The notes under the pieces are model-generated. The model did no database searches. It saw nothing but the letters and a program-made list of their open reading frames with translations, and was not told the origin of the DNA. Positions 18,267 through 28,825 of a stretch of 64,000 nt of DNA are shown here, piece by piece. Within the stretch, counting starts at the first letter, position 1, and each line of letters starts with the position of its first letter. This DNA comes from Tritrichomonas musculus (lineage: Eukaryota; Parabasalia; Tritrichomonadida; Tritrichomonadidae), in the NCBI GenBank assembly GCA_039105265.1, contig JAPFFF010000014.1, forward strand, positions 2,728,001 through 2,792,000, read 5' to 3'. The position numbers and the translations under genes are program-made.

Positions 18267-20996
18267 ATGAGTGATCTTGATCAATTAAAAATTGCGATTC
18301 AGCAAATGTCTACTGACCCTAATGCTACTCAATTTGTCACTCAAGTATTTCAAGCTGATAATTTTCAATTTCTTAAATTAGTTACGCAAATTTTGTTAAC
18401 CCCAAATTTGCCTAATCAAATTATGATTAATAGTGTAACTTTAATCTCAGTTGTTTTACGTCCTTCTTTATTACGTCCAATAAATAAAATCACAGATAAT
18501 TATTATACGTTTTCAGAAGATGAAAGGACTCAAATAAAGCAAGCTATCATTGTTGGGCTTACACAGGAAGATCATGCTACTAGACTTGGTTTCGCTTATT
18601 GTTTAGGTCTTATAGTTGAGATTGATAAACAATATAATAAAACGAACAGAATTTTATATGAAAAGCAAACAATTTTTGATCAGTACTTGATAGGCCTTAT
18701 ACAAAACCAACCTACTCCATATGCTCCTATCGGATCCATCATGGCAATAACTCAAATTTTAGAGAATCAATCAATCAACACTAAGCTTAAAAGATATCAA
18801 AATCTAGGGAAAATAATTTTAGATGTTGGGTATGCAGTTTTATCAAATAATAGTGAGTTAACTAGCCTTCTTTTGGAATTTAAAATTGAATGTATTAGAT
18901 GTATCAGTGAGGCGTTAAAAGCCGATATACTTAATGATCTTTTGTTTAGAAATGATGAAAAAGTTCGTTTTCTTCAAAATTTAATGCCAATTGCAGCAAT
19001 TCAAAACGTCCAACTTCATAAGCACCTATTGATTGCACTCAAGCATTTTATCATTATGATTTATAAGATTTATTTTAAAAATAATATTGAAGAAAGTGTT
19101 CTCCCATTTGTAGAGCAAATATTTAAAAGTACAATCCAGCCTGTTGCTTCGATTAAAAATGAGAATTTTGATCTTCAAGCATCAGAACCATATGTGAGTG
19201 ACGTTATCGAATTGTGGATGGATATAGCTTCTTTTGAATCTAAGCATCGTGGAATACTCAATATTACTGAAATGATTGCAAAGCATATGGATGAATTGCT
19301 TTTTACTTACGTCTCAACTTTACCAGTTGAAAACTTATTATCAATAGAACCAGAAAGTTCAATATCGTACTTATCATTTAAGTGTATTAATAAATTTTCA
19401 TTGGTTGCTCCAAAAGTTATATTTGATCATGCTTTACAAGTGTTTGAATCATCCATTAATTCAAATAATAATAATTCAATCTTTATTGCACTTGTAGCTG
19501 CTCAAATAATATTTTATATCAGGATTCCAAGAAAAGATGAAGAGCAAATTCAAAATCTTTCAACCGAAACACTATTCAAAATTCTTACAGAAATTATCAA
19601 ATTTACATCTTTCGATGATCCTTCAATTGTATCTTCAGCATATTCTTCTATTATTACGGCCATATCGTTCCATCCTAAATTATGTAAAGATCCAAACTTT
19701 TTTACTTGCTTAATTCAATCAATATCAAATACATTACAAAGTGATTTAATTGTTTTAATTCATCGTTGTCTTTTAACGTTTGTAGAGCTTGTATCAGCAT
19801 TTGATCAAAAAGATGAGGACTCTAACTTGAGTGGGTGCTATCAATTTGTTTTGGCAATGCTAATGGACGCCACAGGGAAAGAGAAAATTACGTCTAACCC
19901 CGATGTAGCTTATGAATTATATAATGCTATTAGTAACTATATTTTGAGACTTCCTCAATCAATTAATTCTCAAGAAATATATAATTTTGCTGTCCAAATA
20001 CTAGATCAAATGAAGAAATCTATCTTAAATCGTACAGATGAAGGCCTTCAAACGCGAGTTTGGCAATCAATAATTGTATATGGAATAGCGCAAAGATTAC
20101 AAAATGATTTTGCAGGAATTTCTTTAGATTTTCTTAATATCCTTGTAACTACTTGTGAAGAAGTTAATTCGTCAAATTCAAATATCATCTCGCAAGAATC
20201 TGTAGTATTAGCAATTGGATATATTGTTTGTATTATTGGTAGAATGGCTGAGCCGATTGTTAGTCGTATTTATGATATTGCATTAAGAGACTTATCTACG
20301 CAAGATCCTACTCTTGTTAATTCATCATCGCAGCTTCTTACTTCCTTGCTTGTAAATTTCAAAGATCTTTTCTTCAATTATATTCCAAATATTCTTAATA
20401 TCGTTATTGAATGCTTGTACTCTCAAATGACCAACGAAGTTTCTATTTATTTCTTATTAGAAACTTTGGTGGCTCTGCTTAATATGGGATGTAACGATCA
20501 AGATCCAACTGATATAAGTTTATTGCAAGCAATCGGAGAAAATTTAATTCCGAAAAGAGAAGATTTAATGAATTTTGCCGTTAATTTAATTTCTTATTTA
20601 CGCACTTGGCTAGAATATGGTGATAATGCAGAAAAGATCTTTACTGTTCTACTTCAACTTTTTACTGTTATAATGAAAATATATTCATATGAAGCTGGAG
20701 TCAATCCTATTGATGTTTCCAAAAAGGTACCTTCTGCATTTTTGTCTTTTTATGTAGATCAATTTATTAATCTTATTGAAACTGGTCACTCACTTGGACT
20801 TTGGGATGTATCAATCGGATTTGCTTTTGTAAACTATTTGATGACTCTTATACAAACTTTTGATACGTTTGGCCATGTTAATGTGAAAATTCACAAGCCT
20901 GGATTTAAATTCTACATAAATGAATCATTAGATAGTGATAATAATGCATTAAGACAAGCAATGAGAGTTGTCAAGGTATATTATGACAAGAGTTGA
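18267..20996 (+). CDS. Importin-beta-like karyopherin (HEAT repeats)
   Basis: 909 residues, all-helical. The N-terminus resembles the importin-beta N-terminal (Ran-binding) domain: FVTQVFQADNFQFLKLVTQI, MINSVTLISVVLRPSLLRPI, then EDERTQIKQAIIVGL. The rest consists of HEAT-like helical pairs to the C-terminus, with no membrane segments or signal peptide. Length is close to karyopherin-beta1 (about 870). Karyopherins carry cargo through nuclear pores under control of Ran-GTP. Which subfamily member it is (KPNB1 or another) cannot be fixed by eye because HEAT repeats diverge strongly. A second, different karyopherin lies about 5 kb downstream on the other strand. Confidence 0.72.
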   Translation: MSDLDQLKIAIQQMSTDPNATQFVTQVFQADNFQFLKLVTQILLTPNLPNQIMINSVTLISVVLRPSLLRPINKITDNYYTFSEDERTQIKQAIIVGLTQEDHATRLGFAYCLGLIVEIDKQYNKTNRILYEKQTIFDQYLIGLIQNQPTPYAPIGSIMAITQILENQSINTKLKRYQNLGKIILDVGYAVLSNNSELTSLLLEFKIECIRCISEALKADILNDLLFRNDEKVRFLQNLMPIAAIQNVQLHKHLLIALKHFIIMIYKIYFKNNIEESVLPFVEQIFKSTIQPVASIKNENFDLQASEPYVSDVIELWMDIASFESKHRGILNITEMIAKHMDELLFTYVSTLPVENLLSIEPESSISYLSFKCINKFSLVAPKVIFDHALQVFESSINSNNNNSIFIALVAAQIIFYIRIPRKDEEQIQNLSTETLFKILTEIIKFTSFDDPSIVSSAYSSIITAISFHPKLCKDPNFFTCLIQSISNTLQSDLIVLIHRCLLTFVELVSAFDQKDEDSNLSGCYQFVLAMLMDATGKEKITSNPDVAYELYNAISNYILRLPQSINSQEIYNFAVQILDQMKKSILNRTDEGLQTRVWQSIIVYGIAQRLQNDFAGISLDFLNILVTTCEEVNSSNSNIISQESVVLAIGYIVCIIGRMAEPIVSRIYDIALRDLSTQDPTLVNSSSQLLTSLLVNFKDLFFNYIPNILNIVIECLYSQMTNEVSIYFLLETLVALLNMGCNDQDPTDISLLQAIGENLIPKREDLMNFAVNLISYLRTWLEYGDNAEKIFTVLLQLFTVIMKIYSYEAGVNPIDVSKKVPSAFLSFYVDQFINLIETGHSLGLWDVSIGFAFVNYLMTLIQTFDTFGHVNVKIHKPGFKFYINESLDSDNNALRQAMRVVKVYYDKS

Positions 20997-22245
20997 AAAG
21001 AACGATGTTATTTATATTATTATTTATTAAATTTTCAAAATTAAAATATTAGTATTTCTTGTATTGTTTATTCATTTTAATTTATTGTTTTTTGGTTAAT
21101 TGGTTGGTTTATAGGTACCAATTAGGCCTATTTTTTTATCTGTCTTTTAAAAATAGGAATTCATTATACTATTTGTTCTGCTGCAATTAGCATACACTTG
21201 TAACACTTTCCATGAAAATGAAAAAAAAAGATTGCTTGAAAATATGGCTTTGGAAGTAATTGATAATTTTTTTTAGTTTAAAAATCACATTACATGAAGC
21301 AAAAATTAAAAATAAAATGAAAAAGTATGGTATTTGCAATCAATTCGACAGATATAAGTAAAATTGCAATTAGGCTTGGAATGTAGGACTTTTACAATTC
21401 AAAAATAAAAATGGTCGAACAACTTTTTGAATTCATTAGGCCTAAAACAAAAAATTCAGTTAACTGAAATCTAAGAGCTAGCAAATATTTCAGTTGTTAA
21501 AAAAGTATTCAGCTCAAAAAGATACTAAAGAATTAAATAATCAATTTCTAAATCAAACAGAAACTGAAAACTCAGTAACTATCAAACACATTTAAATTGA
21601 CGAAGAACTTGTTAATTTCACATTCAAATGATCAAGAGAAGCAAGAAGAAGGAAAGCAAGCAAATTTTAATTGCCAAAAAATATGAGGTCTTGATAAAGC
21701 ATAAAAAAAAAAAAAAAATTGGATAATTCCAACAACATCTATAAATGTAATTTCAGCAGAAAAGGCAACCGTTTATTCCAAATTAATTTTATCATCAACA
21801 TCAGTTACAACTGCTGTTTTTTTTTTTACACAATTGTGTAATTGAAATTAAGAAAATCAAATTCAGTCACAACAAAAGCAAGAATTGATAATTAGTATGT
21901 ACAATGAACAACGTGCAAAATGAAATTGCATGATTAAGTGCCAGATTTTTATTTATTTAAGATTTATATTGAGAGAAAAATTAATTGATTACAAGCAAAT
22001 TGATCTATGTACAAGCAAAAGCATCAATTTCCGAATTTGAATTTTTAAGTTTTTGAGCAAATATCAAGATGAAAGTTACAAATAATCATTATATGGGAAT
22101 AAAAGATATATGGAGAAATAATATAAATTTTCCAGAACATGCCATTATTTTCATTTTGACATGTCAAAAAATTTTAGCTTTTTGAATGACAAAAATTTTT
22201 TTATATGAACTGATATGAAAGTGTGTCATCGCATCATTTTTTATA
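20997..22245. other. Intergenic region with scraps of decayed coding sequence
   Basis: No intact gene. Short open segments such as NNLFEFIRPKTKNSVN near 21415 and TSINVISAEKATVYSKLILS near 21740 are interrupted by many stops and look like decayed coding DNA, but I cannot name a parent. Gln/Asn/Lys-rich codons dominate. Confidence 0.35.
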
Positions 22246-22407
22246 ATGGAAAACATTAATTATGTCCCAACATTTGTTGTTCAACTTGATGATGTAGTAA
22301 TCATCATTGATGATACCGAAATGGAACTTAATGTAACCTTGCCCGAAGACAACATTAAAAAATACGAAGAAATAACTGAATCAGGTAAGGAAATATGTGA
22401 CGGATAA
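22246..22407 (+). CDS. Possible 53-residue small protein
   Basis: An ATG 10 nt after an initiator-like TCATTTTTT opens a 53-codon frame: MENINYVPTFVVQLDDVVII, then DDTEMELNVTLPEDNIKKYE, ending CDG. The start of the sequence looks like genuine coding DNA with mixed codons. It is not recognised. A 43-base A run begins 14 nt after the stop, so it could equally be the truncated 5' end of a larger decayed gene. Confidence 0.3.
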   Translation: MENINYVPTFVVQLDDVVIIIDDTEMELNVTLPEDNIKKYEEITESGKEICDG

Positions 22408-22419
22408 GAGAACAAGAAA

Positions 22420-22420
<1 letters not shown>

Positions 22421-22463
<43 letters not shown>
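22421..22463 (+). repeat. 43-bp poly(A) tract
   Basis: An uninterrupted run of 43 A, the longest homopolymer in the window, directly after the 53-codon frame. It could be slippage or the trace of an inserted polyadenylated RNA copy; I saw no flanking target duplication. Confidence 0.8.
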
Positions 22464-22464
<1 letters not shown>

Positions 22465-22779
22465 CCTAATTTTTAAAGATTTTTACCTTTCTGAAATTCA
22501 AAGATAGATCACTTGATGCTAACAGCAATTATCCTTTTAGAATGAAAAAAAATCTGTTTTCAGTGTTCTTTTTTAAAAGATCCATATTTAATCATCAAAA
22601 AAGTTTAAAAAAAGGATAATAGCAAAAACAAAGAAAGAAGGTATTGATCATTTATTTTCACTAATTATGATTTTCATAATTATTAAAAAAAAAAAAATAA
22701 ATAAATAATATTTAAAAATTCTCTTTTATATATAGTTAACAATATTTTTTTTTTTTTGCAATTATGAAATGATATGTAT

Positions 22780-24183
22780 TTAGTCTTCTTTTCCTTTCTG
22801 TTGCTTATTATAACCAAAGCCAGTTCTAGCAAAATGCATTGAAAATATGAAGAAGATTGATACACAAGCTACTAGTCTTCCTGAATTTGCTTGGAAGAAT
22901 GAAAAAGAGCCGAGATACATTTGTAATAAAATGTTTGTCACTATTCCAGATACATTAAATGTTAAAACGAGCAAAGTAAAGCATTCTCCTGCTCTTTCTG
23001 AAGGTGCATTTAATGAAACATACGCATTTGGAACTGAACCAGCAATGCATGAAGCAAACCCTGCTATTATGTAAGGAATAAATAAGAATTCCTTCGTTGG
23101 AATTAAAAATAATAATATATTAGAAGTTGCTTGAGCTAAGCATCCAAGAAACCAGGCAATCTTAAATCCTATTCGATTAATAACTTTTGTGTTAATTGTA
23201 GAAAAGAAAAATTGTGAAAGAGTTAAAACCAACATTAAAAATTGAAAATATGATATACCTTCATCGTAAATTCCATCTGGAGCGTTTGGAATTCCTCCAA
23301 AAATATATTTTGCAATATAATTTGAACCTTGTGCATAAAATTGTGAAGAACCAAAATTGTAAAAAAGAACTGCAAAAATAATAAAAAGCATATCGTCATC
23401 AATTGATCTTACGGAGTTTGATAAAACAGTAATTGGATTGGCTGATTTTGGTTTGACAGTTAATCTTTCTTCAGGAGTTGAAATAACAGAAACAGTCATT
23501 GCAATTATACCAATTATGCATGATACAAATAGAACAAAGCTTTCATTAGTAAAACTTGTATATTGATATAATTTGAAAGCTCCTATTGCGTTCGATATTG
23601 AAGCAGAAATTGCATAATCTAGTGAACAAATACTTGAGGCCAAAACTTTTTGGGAAGATGGTACAACATCAGAGACCATTGCCATCCCTGGGATGCTTGC
23701 CATGTTGCCGCCAACCAATGCAAAGATTTCGCCAAAAATGAAATAAATTGTGGCTTCACTATTAGGATCAAAAACTTCACCCTCTTTTGGCTTAGCTATC
23801 AAAAACGACAAAGGATTAAAATATTTGCTAATTTCTCTGCAAAAACTAATCATAAGTAAGCCAATAATAACGATTATTTCTCCAACTATCAGATAAATTC
23901 TTCTTCTGCCCATTTTTAGCGTAGTTGAATCAGAAATAGCTGAAAAAAAAGGTGGAATAATAAGTCCAGAAATTGAGCCCATTAGCATAACTAAAGAAGA
24001 TGATTTATTTGAAAATCCGAGTTTAGTACACATAGGGAGAGTTAAAACGTTTAAAGGTGCCCAAACAAAATTGATAGCTATCTGGTTGGCACAGATTGCA
24101 AAAATCCACAAGGGGCTGATGGATTCTCTTTCGCACAATGGAATCCATTTTTTTTTAGGATTGTTTTCTCTTTCTGTTTTCAT
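22780..24183 (-). CDS. Major facilitator transporter of the GPH/SLC45 type
   Basis: 467 residues with about 12 hydrophobic segments. The MFS motif-A region is FSAISDSTTLKMGRRRIYLI after helix 2, and WAPLNVLTLPMCTKLGF and MVSDVVPSSQKVLASSICSL match the sugar:cation symporter (GPH/SLC45, plant sucrose transporter) branch. It ends in a short Lys-rich cytoplasmic tail (YNKQQKGKED). Substrate is likely a sugar by family, but no residue seen here fixes it. An initiator-like motif sits 13 nt upstream. Confidence 0.8.
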   Translation of the reverse strand: MKTERENNPKKKWIPLCERESISPLWIFAICANQIAINFVWAPLNVLTLPMCTKLGFSNKSSSLVMLMGSISGLIIPPFFSAISDSTTLKMGRRRIYLIVGEIIVIIGLLMISFCREISKYFNPLSFLIAKPKEGEVFDPNSEATIYFIFGEIFALVGGNMASIPGMAMVSDVVPSSQKVLASSICSLDYAISASISNAIGAFKLYQYTSFTNESFVLFVSCIIGIIAMTVSVISTPEERLTVKPKSANPITVLSNSVRSIDDDMLFIIFAVLFYNFGSSQFYAQGSNYIAKYIFGGIPNAPDGIYDEGISYFQFLMLVLTLSQFFFSTINTKVINRIGFKIAWFLGCLAQATSNILLFLIPTKEFLFIPYIIAGFASCIAGSVPNAYVSLNAPSERAGECFTLLVLTFNVSGIVTNILLQMYLGSFSFFQANSGRLVACVSIFFIFSMHFARTGFGYNKQQKGKED

Positions 24184-24190
24184 ATTAAAT

Positions 24191-24198
24191 ATTTATGA
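24191..24198 (-). promoter_or_regulatory. Initiator-like TCATAAAT upstream of the transporter
   Basis: Minus-strand GCATCATAAATATTT places the A of TCA 13 nt before the ATG. Confidence 0.4.
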
Positions 24199-24692
24199 TG
24201 CTCCCATACATTCAAATTTTCACTCAAAATCTGGTTATATTTTTTATTCATTTTTATCCATGAAATCAAAATTTATATACTTTTATGACCAAAATAAATC
24301 AAGCTAATTAGTTTTTAATATATTATTCTTTATTAAATCAAAAAGATTATTTTATATTAATAAGTATAAATATAAAATATTAATGCTGATGTGAAATGAT
24401 TAGATGTATTCAAATTTGAGTGGTTTTGTCAAATATTGAATGGATTATTTATTTTATTTTTATTTTTTGAAAAAATTGAAATTTGCATCTCATGAAAACA
24501 CCGTTTTTTTATGAAGCATTTTGAAAGAAAGTTGCAAGTTTATAATTAAATTTCATTTGTATTCCAAAATTAAAGCAGGGATGATCACTTTGTTGTTTGA
24601 ATTATTACCAAAATTAATGTCATAAATATTAAAGTAAATATTGTATTATTTTAGAGACTTACAGTTTAATAATATATATCATTTTATACAAT
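24199..24692. other. Intergenic region, about 0.5 kb
   Basis: AT-rich, between the transporter promoter and the 3' end of the Tim17-family gene (both minus strand). I see nothing else in it. Confidence 0.5.
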
Positions 24693-25202
24693 TTATTTTA
24701 AAAAAGCTTGGGTTAATGTTTGAACAGGATCAAGAAAAACATCGTTTGACCTCTTCTTATAAAATTCTTTCTTTTTCTTATTAATGCGGTATGTTTGAAT
24801 TGGCTTGATTGTATAACCAACTGAATGATTAAATAAGCTCATTGAAAGAGATTGCATTGCACCAGAGTATGCACCAGAGAGCATTCCTGAAATACCGCAG
24901 CGGCATTGAAGAATTGCTCCTGTTGCAGCTCCGGTCATCAAATTCTGAACCCATGGCCTCTGAAATCTTGGTGAAATAAATGGTTCTACGGCACAGCTAA
25001 CAATCGACCATGTTGCCATTTGGACACTACTATCAAAAGCAGTATATGGTAAGCGTGTAATGAAATCTTGCAATTTTTGTCCGTGTGGAGCATCATTCAG
25101 AGAATGAAATGCACAACCAATTACTGCGAGTCCATGGCCAACAAGAAAGCCATTTCCAGCACCATTGATAAAAGGAGTAATACGATCTTCATTTTGTTCC
25201 AT
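24693..25202 (-). CDS. Tim17/Tim22/Tim23 family protein
   Basis: 169 residues. Glycine-rich helices typical of the family: FINGAGNGFLVGHGLAVIG, a central stretch with SSVQMATWSIVSCAVEPF, then WVQNLMTGAATGAILQCRCG and SGMLSGAYSGAMQSLSMS, which carry the GxxxG-type packing and the arginine (CRCG) usual at that place. Family members form import channels in the inner membrane of mitochondria; in a parabasalid this would be the hydrogenosome. The C-terminal 40 residues are basic. Whether it corresponds to Tim17, 22 or 23 cannot be told by eye. Confidence 0.82.
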   Translation of the reverse strand: MEQNEDRITPFINGAGNGFLVGHGLAVIGCAFHSLNDAPHGQKLQDFITRLPYTAFDSSVQMATWSIVSCAVEPFISPRFQRPWVQNLMTGAATGAILQCRCGISGMLSGAYSGAMQSLSMSLFNHSVGYTIKPIQTYRINKKKKEFYKKRSNDVFLDPVQTLTQAFLK

Positions 25203-25751
25203 TTTGTCAGTTAGAATGGAAAGGACAGAATATAGAAAGTATCAGAGCTAAACTTTTTGTATTAAACATCCTCAGAATAAAATCAAATTTTGAGTTGATT
25301 TTTGATAGGATGATTATTTTTAATTCAATTTTTTCTTAATATATCTTTCAGTTTAAAATACAAAATATGAAGAATAGTAAAAAATCTAAATCTTTTGAAT
25401 GGTATCATTAAAAAGTTTAACTTTCATATGCATATATGAATATAGAATAAATAAAATTCATTTGGTACCAGATTATCCTAATCAGAATAGTGGTAAAAAT
25501 GATTTTTATTTGATATTAAAATAATAAAAAAACTGATCAATTAACAATGTAATATAAGGATTTAATTAAAAAAATTAAAGTTTCTATCAATAAGACGAAT
25601 GGTAATTACTTGAACGACTCGTTCTGAACAAGCTTTCAGTAAACTTTATTCTATGAATAGATTTACTAGAAGTGGTGAACAATTAAAAAAATTTTTCAAA
25701 TTCGTGATATAAAAATAGATCTATATTTGATTATAGGATTATTGCAGAAAA
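25203..25751. other. Intergenic region, about 0.55 kb
   Basis: Upstream of the Tim17-family gene and downstream of the importin-7/8-like gene, both on the minus strand. AT-rich; no gene, repeat or motif stands out. Confidence 0.5.
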
Positions 25752-28127
25752 TCAGCTTTTAAATTTTTGATAATTTTCTATAATATCGGATTCAGAAAAT
25801 AAAGAAATGTGAGGTAATGAAAGAGGGTTATCATCAAAAGCATTATATTCTTCTTGTAAATCGTTTGAATGTGATTCATGATTATTTGAATCAATAATTG
25901 ATATGCAATTTGATTTCTGTTCATCGTTCAAAAATTGAAAAATGAAAGGAGTGAATAGCATCAAATACTTCGAATCGCAAAAGTTAATAATATCATCCAA
26001 AAAATCATTTAATTTTTCACCGAAAATTTCAACAAATAGATCGCCACAAGTTAAAAATATCGAAGCCAATAGCTCGAAAAAATCGTCAACAAAGTCAATT
26101 CCATCATTTTCCCATGCAAGAAAAATTTTGCAAATTAACGTAGAAAAAACCTCCCTTTGAACAATATTTAATTTTATCAAAACTGCAATAAAAATTGAGA
26201 ACTCATCAATGCTATATTTATCAATAATCATTGTTGAGAGATTTACCATCATTTCCAATCTGTTTTTAACGCCATCGGGATCACGAAGTGAAATAACTGC
26301 AAATATTGAAAAAATAATCTCATTTGAAAAAAATTGAGAATTTTCACCTATCAAGGTCAAAAGTATATCAAATGAATCCCACATTTCAGGGAATATTTGA
26401 GGCGAGTAATAAGCAGCTATGAAAATCACATCAAGTGCGTGCATCATTAAATTTGGTTTCAATAATTGAATACTTTTTATGAACGATAATTTACATATTT
26501 CAAATTCAATTGATGACGATACACTTTTCAATTGAATAATCAAAGTCAAAATTGAGTCAAAGACAGATGAAATTGAGTTCGAATTCAAAATCATTTCAGG
26601 TGAAAGTTCAGAATAAAACTGTGCAATTGAAAAAGTGGAATCAACAATTTCAATTAAAAACGGTTTTAATTGAGTCAAGTACGATAGATCAGTGAATAAG
26701 TAACGAAGAAGATCAGTGAACTGAGGAATTTCAAACCGTTGTGAAATTTGAAGTATTTTTGATATAATTAAATTTGGCTGAAAATTGTGAAGAACTTGAA
26801 AATTTTTAAAGCATGGTAAACTTTTTGAAAGGACGTTCATTGAAAAAAATTGAATGAGTTCGTTTTGATCGAAAATTAATTCAATGCATTTTTGAATATG
26901 TTCTTCTATTGGGCATTCTAAATAGGACTCGAATTGGAGAATGATTAAAATGCCGCATTTAATTAAAATTGAATCGCTTTCAAAAAATTGAAAGACAAAA
27001 TTGAATAGATCTTTGGCTGATGGATTTGATTCTGAAAAATCATAATTTTTAAGTACTGCTGACGAGATGTGTGAAATTGAATAGATGTTATTAGCATTTG
27101 AACGGCTTTCAAATTCAGATTTCAAAAGTTGTAAAACTTTTTCAATCACTGAGAAATGATATTGGCTGATCTCCTCAAGGCATCGGAAAGCTGCAGAGTT
27201 CGGATCTGTTGTTGACATAAATGAATCAAAATAATGATCATTAATAAATTTTACAGGATCGCTTATTTCATTCTCATCAACATTAAAAAAAGGAATGAAA
27301 AAATTTATAAAATTGCTATCAAAAAGTTCCCACAATTTTTGGTCCTTTGAAAAAGTTGATATCATTGGAAAAAATCGAATTGCTACTTTTGGTATGTTTA
27401 GATACTGAACAAGATATGAAACTAAAGGTGATTCAATTGGATATATCAATGAAGGATTATTGATTGATATCTTGGAAAAAACTGAAATAAATTGTAGAAT
27501 ATGATCTGGTGATAAGTTATTTATCATATATTGAATAAGAAAAATTAATTGATTCTCCTCAAATTGAATAATAGGAAATGAATGGCGAATAATTTTAAAA
27601 GAAATTTTTTTAAATAATGGGTTTTGTTGTTCTTTTGAAAATTCAGTAAATATAAAACTAAGAACATTCTTTAAAATATCTGAAACATCTGTTTTACGAT
27701 ATTGAAAAGTAAATGATCGAGTTAATATTAATGACGATATTGGATCATTATCTAGAAATTGAATAATATAATTTGTCCATGGAATCTCAAGTAAATTCAA
27801 ATCAATTAATCTATCTGATATTTGCATAATATGATAAATATAGCATGAATCATGCATATGAATAATAGTCTCAATAAATATATAAAAAATATTTTGATGA
27901 ATCGGCGGTGGTAAATTTTTCCATCGATATTGAATAAGATTCTTGAAGTAAATTAATGCGGCAAATTTAACATTGGGATTTACTGTGTTACTCTGTAAAA
28001 TTAAATTTAATGATTTATAAAAATTGGGATCAAAGCAAAATGATGAAAGAGAGTCAAATATCGATTGTAAATATTGATTGTCATTTGATGTAAATGATTC
28101 CTCAAGCAAAGATATCAATTGATCCAT
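25752..28127 (-). CDS. Importin-7/8-like karyopherin
   Basis: 791 residues of helical repeats. The N-terminus has the importin-beta N-terminal signature, especially NVKFAALIYFKNLIQYRWKN, as in importin-7/8 and yeast Nmd5/Sxm1 where a hydrophobic helix is followed by KN and W. The body is Phe/Ile/Asn/Ser-rich HEAT-like sequence, shorter than human importin-7 (about 1040). The C-terminus ends in a short acidic/polar stretch. Likely role: nuclear import of ribosomal or other basic cargo. A Cse1-type exportin is an alternative. Confidence 0.7.
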   Translation of the reverse strand: MDQLISLLEESFTSNDNQYLQSIFDSLSSFCFDPNFYKSLNLILQSNTVNPNVKFAALIYFKNLIQYRWKNLPPPIHQNIFYIFIETIIHMHDSCYIYHIMQISDRLIDLNLLEIPWTNYIIQFLDNDPISSLILTRSFTFQYRKTDVSDILKNVLSFIFTEFSKEQQNPLFKKISFKIIRHSFPIIQFEENQLIFLIQYMINNLSPDHILQFISVFSKISINNPSLIYPIESPLVSYLVQYLNIPKVAIRFFPMISTFSKDQKLWELFDSNFINFFIPFFNVDENEISDPVKFINDHYFDSFMSTTDPNSAAFRCLEEISQYHFSVIEKVLQLLKSEFESRSNANNIYSISHISSAVLKNYDFSESNPSAKDLFNFVFQFFESDSILIKCGILIILQFESYLECPIEEHIQKCIELIFDQNELIQFFSMNVLSKSLPCFKNFQVLHNFQPNLIISKILQISQRFEIPQFTDLLRYLFTDLSYLTQLKPFLIEIVDSTFSIAQFYSELSPEMILNSNSISSVFDSILTLIIQLKSVSSSIEFEICKLSFIKSIQLLKPNLMMHALDVIFIAAYYSPQIFPEMWDSFDILLTLIGENSQFFSNEIIFSIFAVISLRDPDGVKNRLEMMVNLSTMIIDKYSIDEFSIFIAVLIKLNIVQREVFSTLICKIFLAWENDGIDFVDDFFELLASIFLTCGDLFVEIFGEKLNDFLDDIINFCDSKYLMLFTPFIFQFLNDEQKSNCISIIDSNNHESHSNDLQEEYNAFDDNPLSLPHISLFSESDIIENYQKFKS

Positions 28128-28358
28128 TTCATATTTTGTAGTTGCTAAATAACAAATTTCAAATATAAAAAAAGATAATCAAGATATGTTAAAAAAAACG
28201 TTTTTTTATCAGATTTTTTTGAGTAAGCCATTTTAGGAGATTTCATACATGTTTTTTTTTAATTCCAAAATAATATGATATTCAAATAAAAAAAAAGATT
28301 TTATAATAAATCGAAGAAGAAGAATATATATATAACATAGAACAACTAGTAAACAATT

Positions 28359-28825
28359 TTACATTTTTGTATGAACGAATGTCTTTAATTCATCAAGGCA
28401 CAATCCTTGTGGTGAATCTGATATCATAGAGAGGAGTGATTGAGCTTCACCTTGTGTAACAAATGTACCGTTTGCTTGCATTAAAGCGACGATATCTGAT
28501 GCATCAACAACTGAATCTTTATTAAGATCTATTGATTTAAAAAGTGACTCGATTTCTTCATCATAAGAAAGTTGATTATATTTTCTAGTCATTAAAACTA
28601 CAAATGCATTAAAATCAATTTTCGGTTCTTCGCCAACAACATCACCTATAATATTTTTAAGTTCTTGTGCTGTTGCTTTGATACCAATTCCTGTCAGCAT
28701 CTGCGAAATTTCTCGATGACCTAGTAATCCATCTGAAGATTTAAGTAGCATATTATAAACATTAGTTAATTCACTGGTGTTAAAAAATAAATAAACTTTA
28801 TTTGTTCTGGAAGTAAACAATCCAT
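28359..28825 (-). CDS. EF-hand (calmodulin/centrin-like) protein, split by a 23-nt intron
   Basis: Exons 28797-28825 and 28359-28773 join to 147 residues. Exon 1 gives MDCLLPEQI and the junction codon gives Asn, continuing NELTNVYNMLLKSSDGLLG, which restores the LTxEQIxEL opening common to calmodulin-like proteins. Without splicing the open frame would start at a TTG. One EF-hand loop is canonical (DLNKDSVVDASD); the others are degenerate (SSDGLLGHREI, GEEPKIDFNAF, SDSPQGLCLDEL), so probably one Ca2+ site. Length and four-hand layout match calmodulin, centrin or myosin light chain; I cannot separate these. Confidence 0.8.
28774..28796 (-). other. 23-nt spliceosomal intron in the EF-hand gene
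   Basis: Minus-strand sequence starts GTTTATTTATT and ends TTTAACACCAG. The TAACAC next to the acceptor resembles the fused branch-site/acceptor ACTAACACACAG of trichomonad introns. Removing it joins a 29-nt first exon carrying an ATG to the EF-hand frame. Confidence 0.78.
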
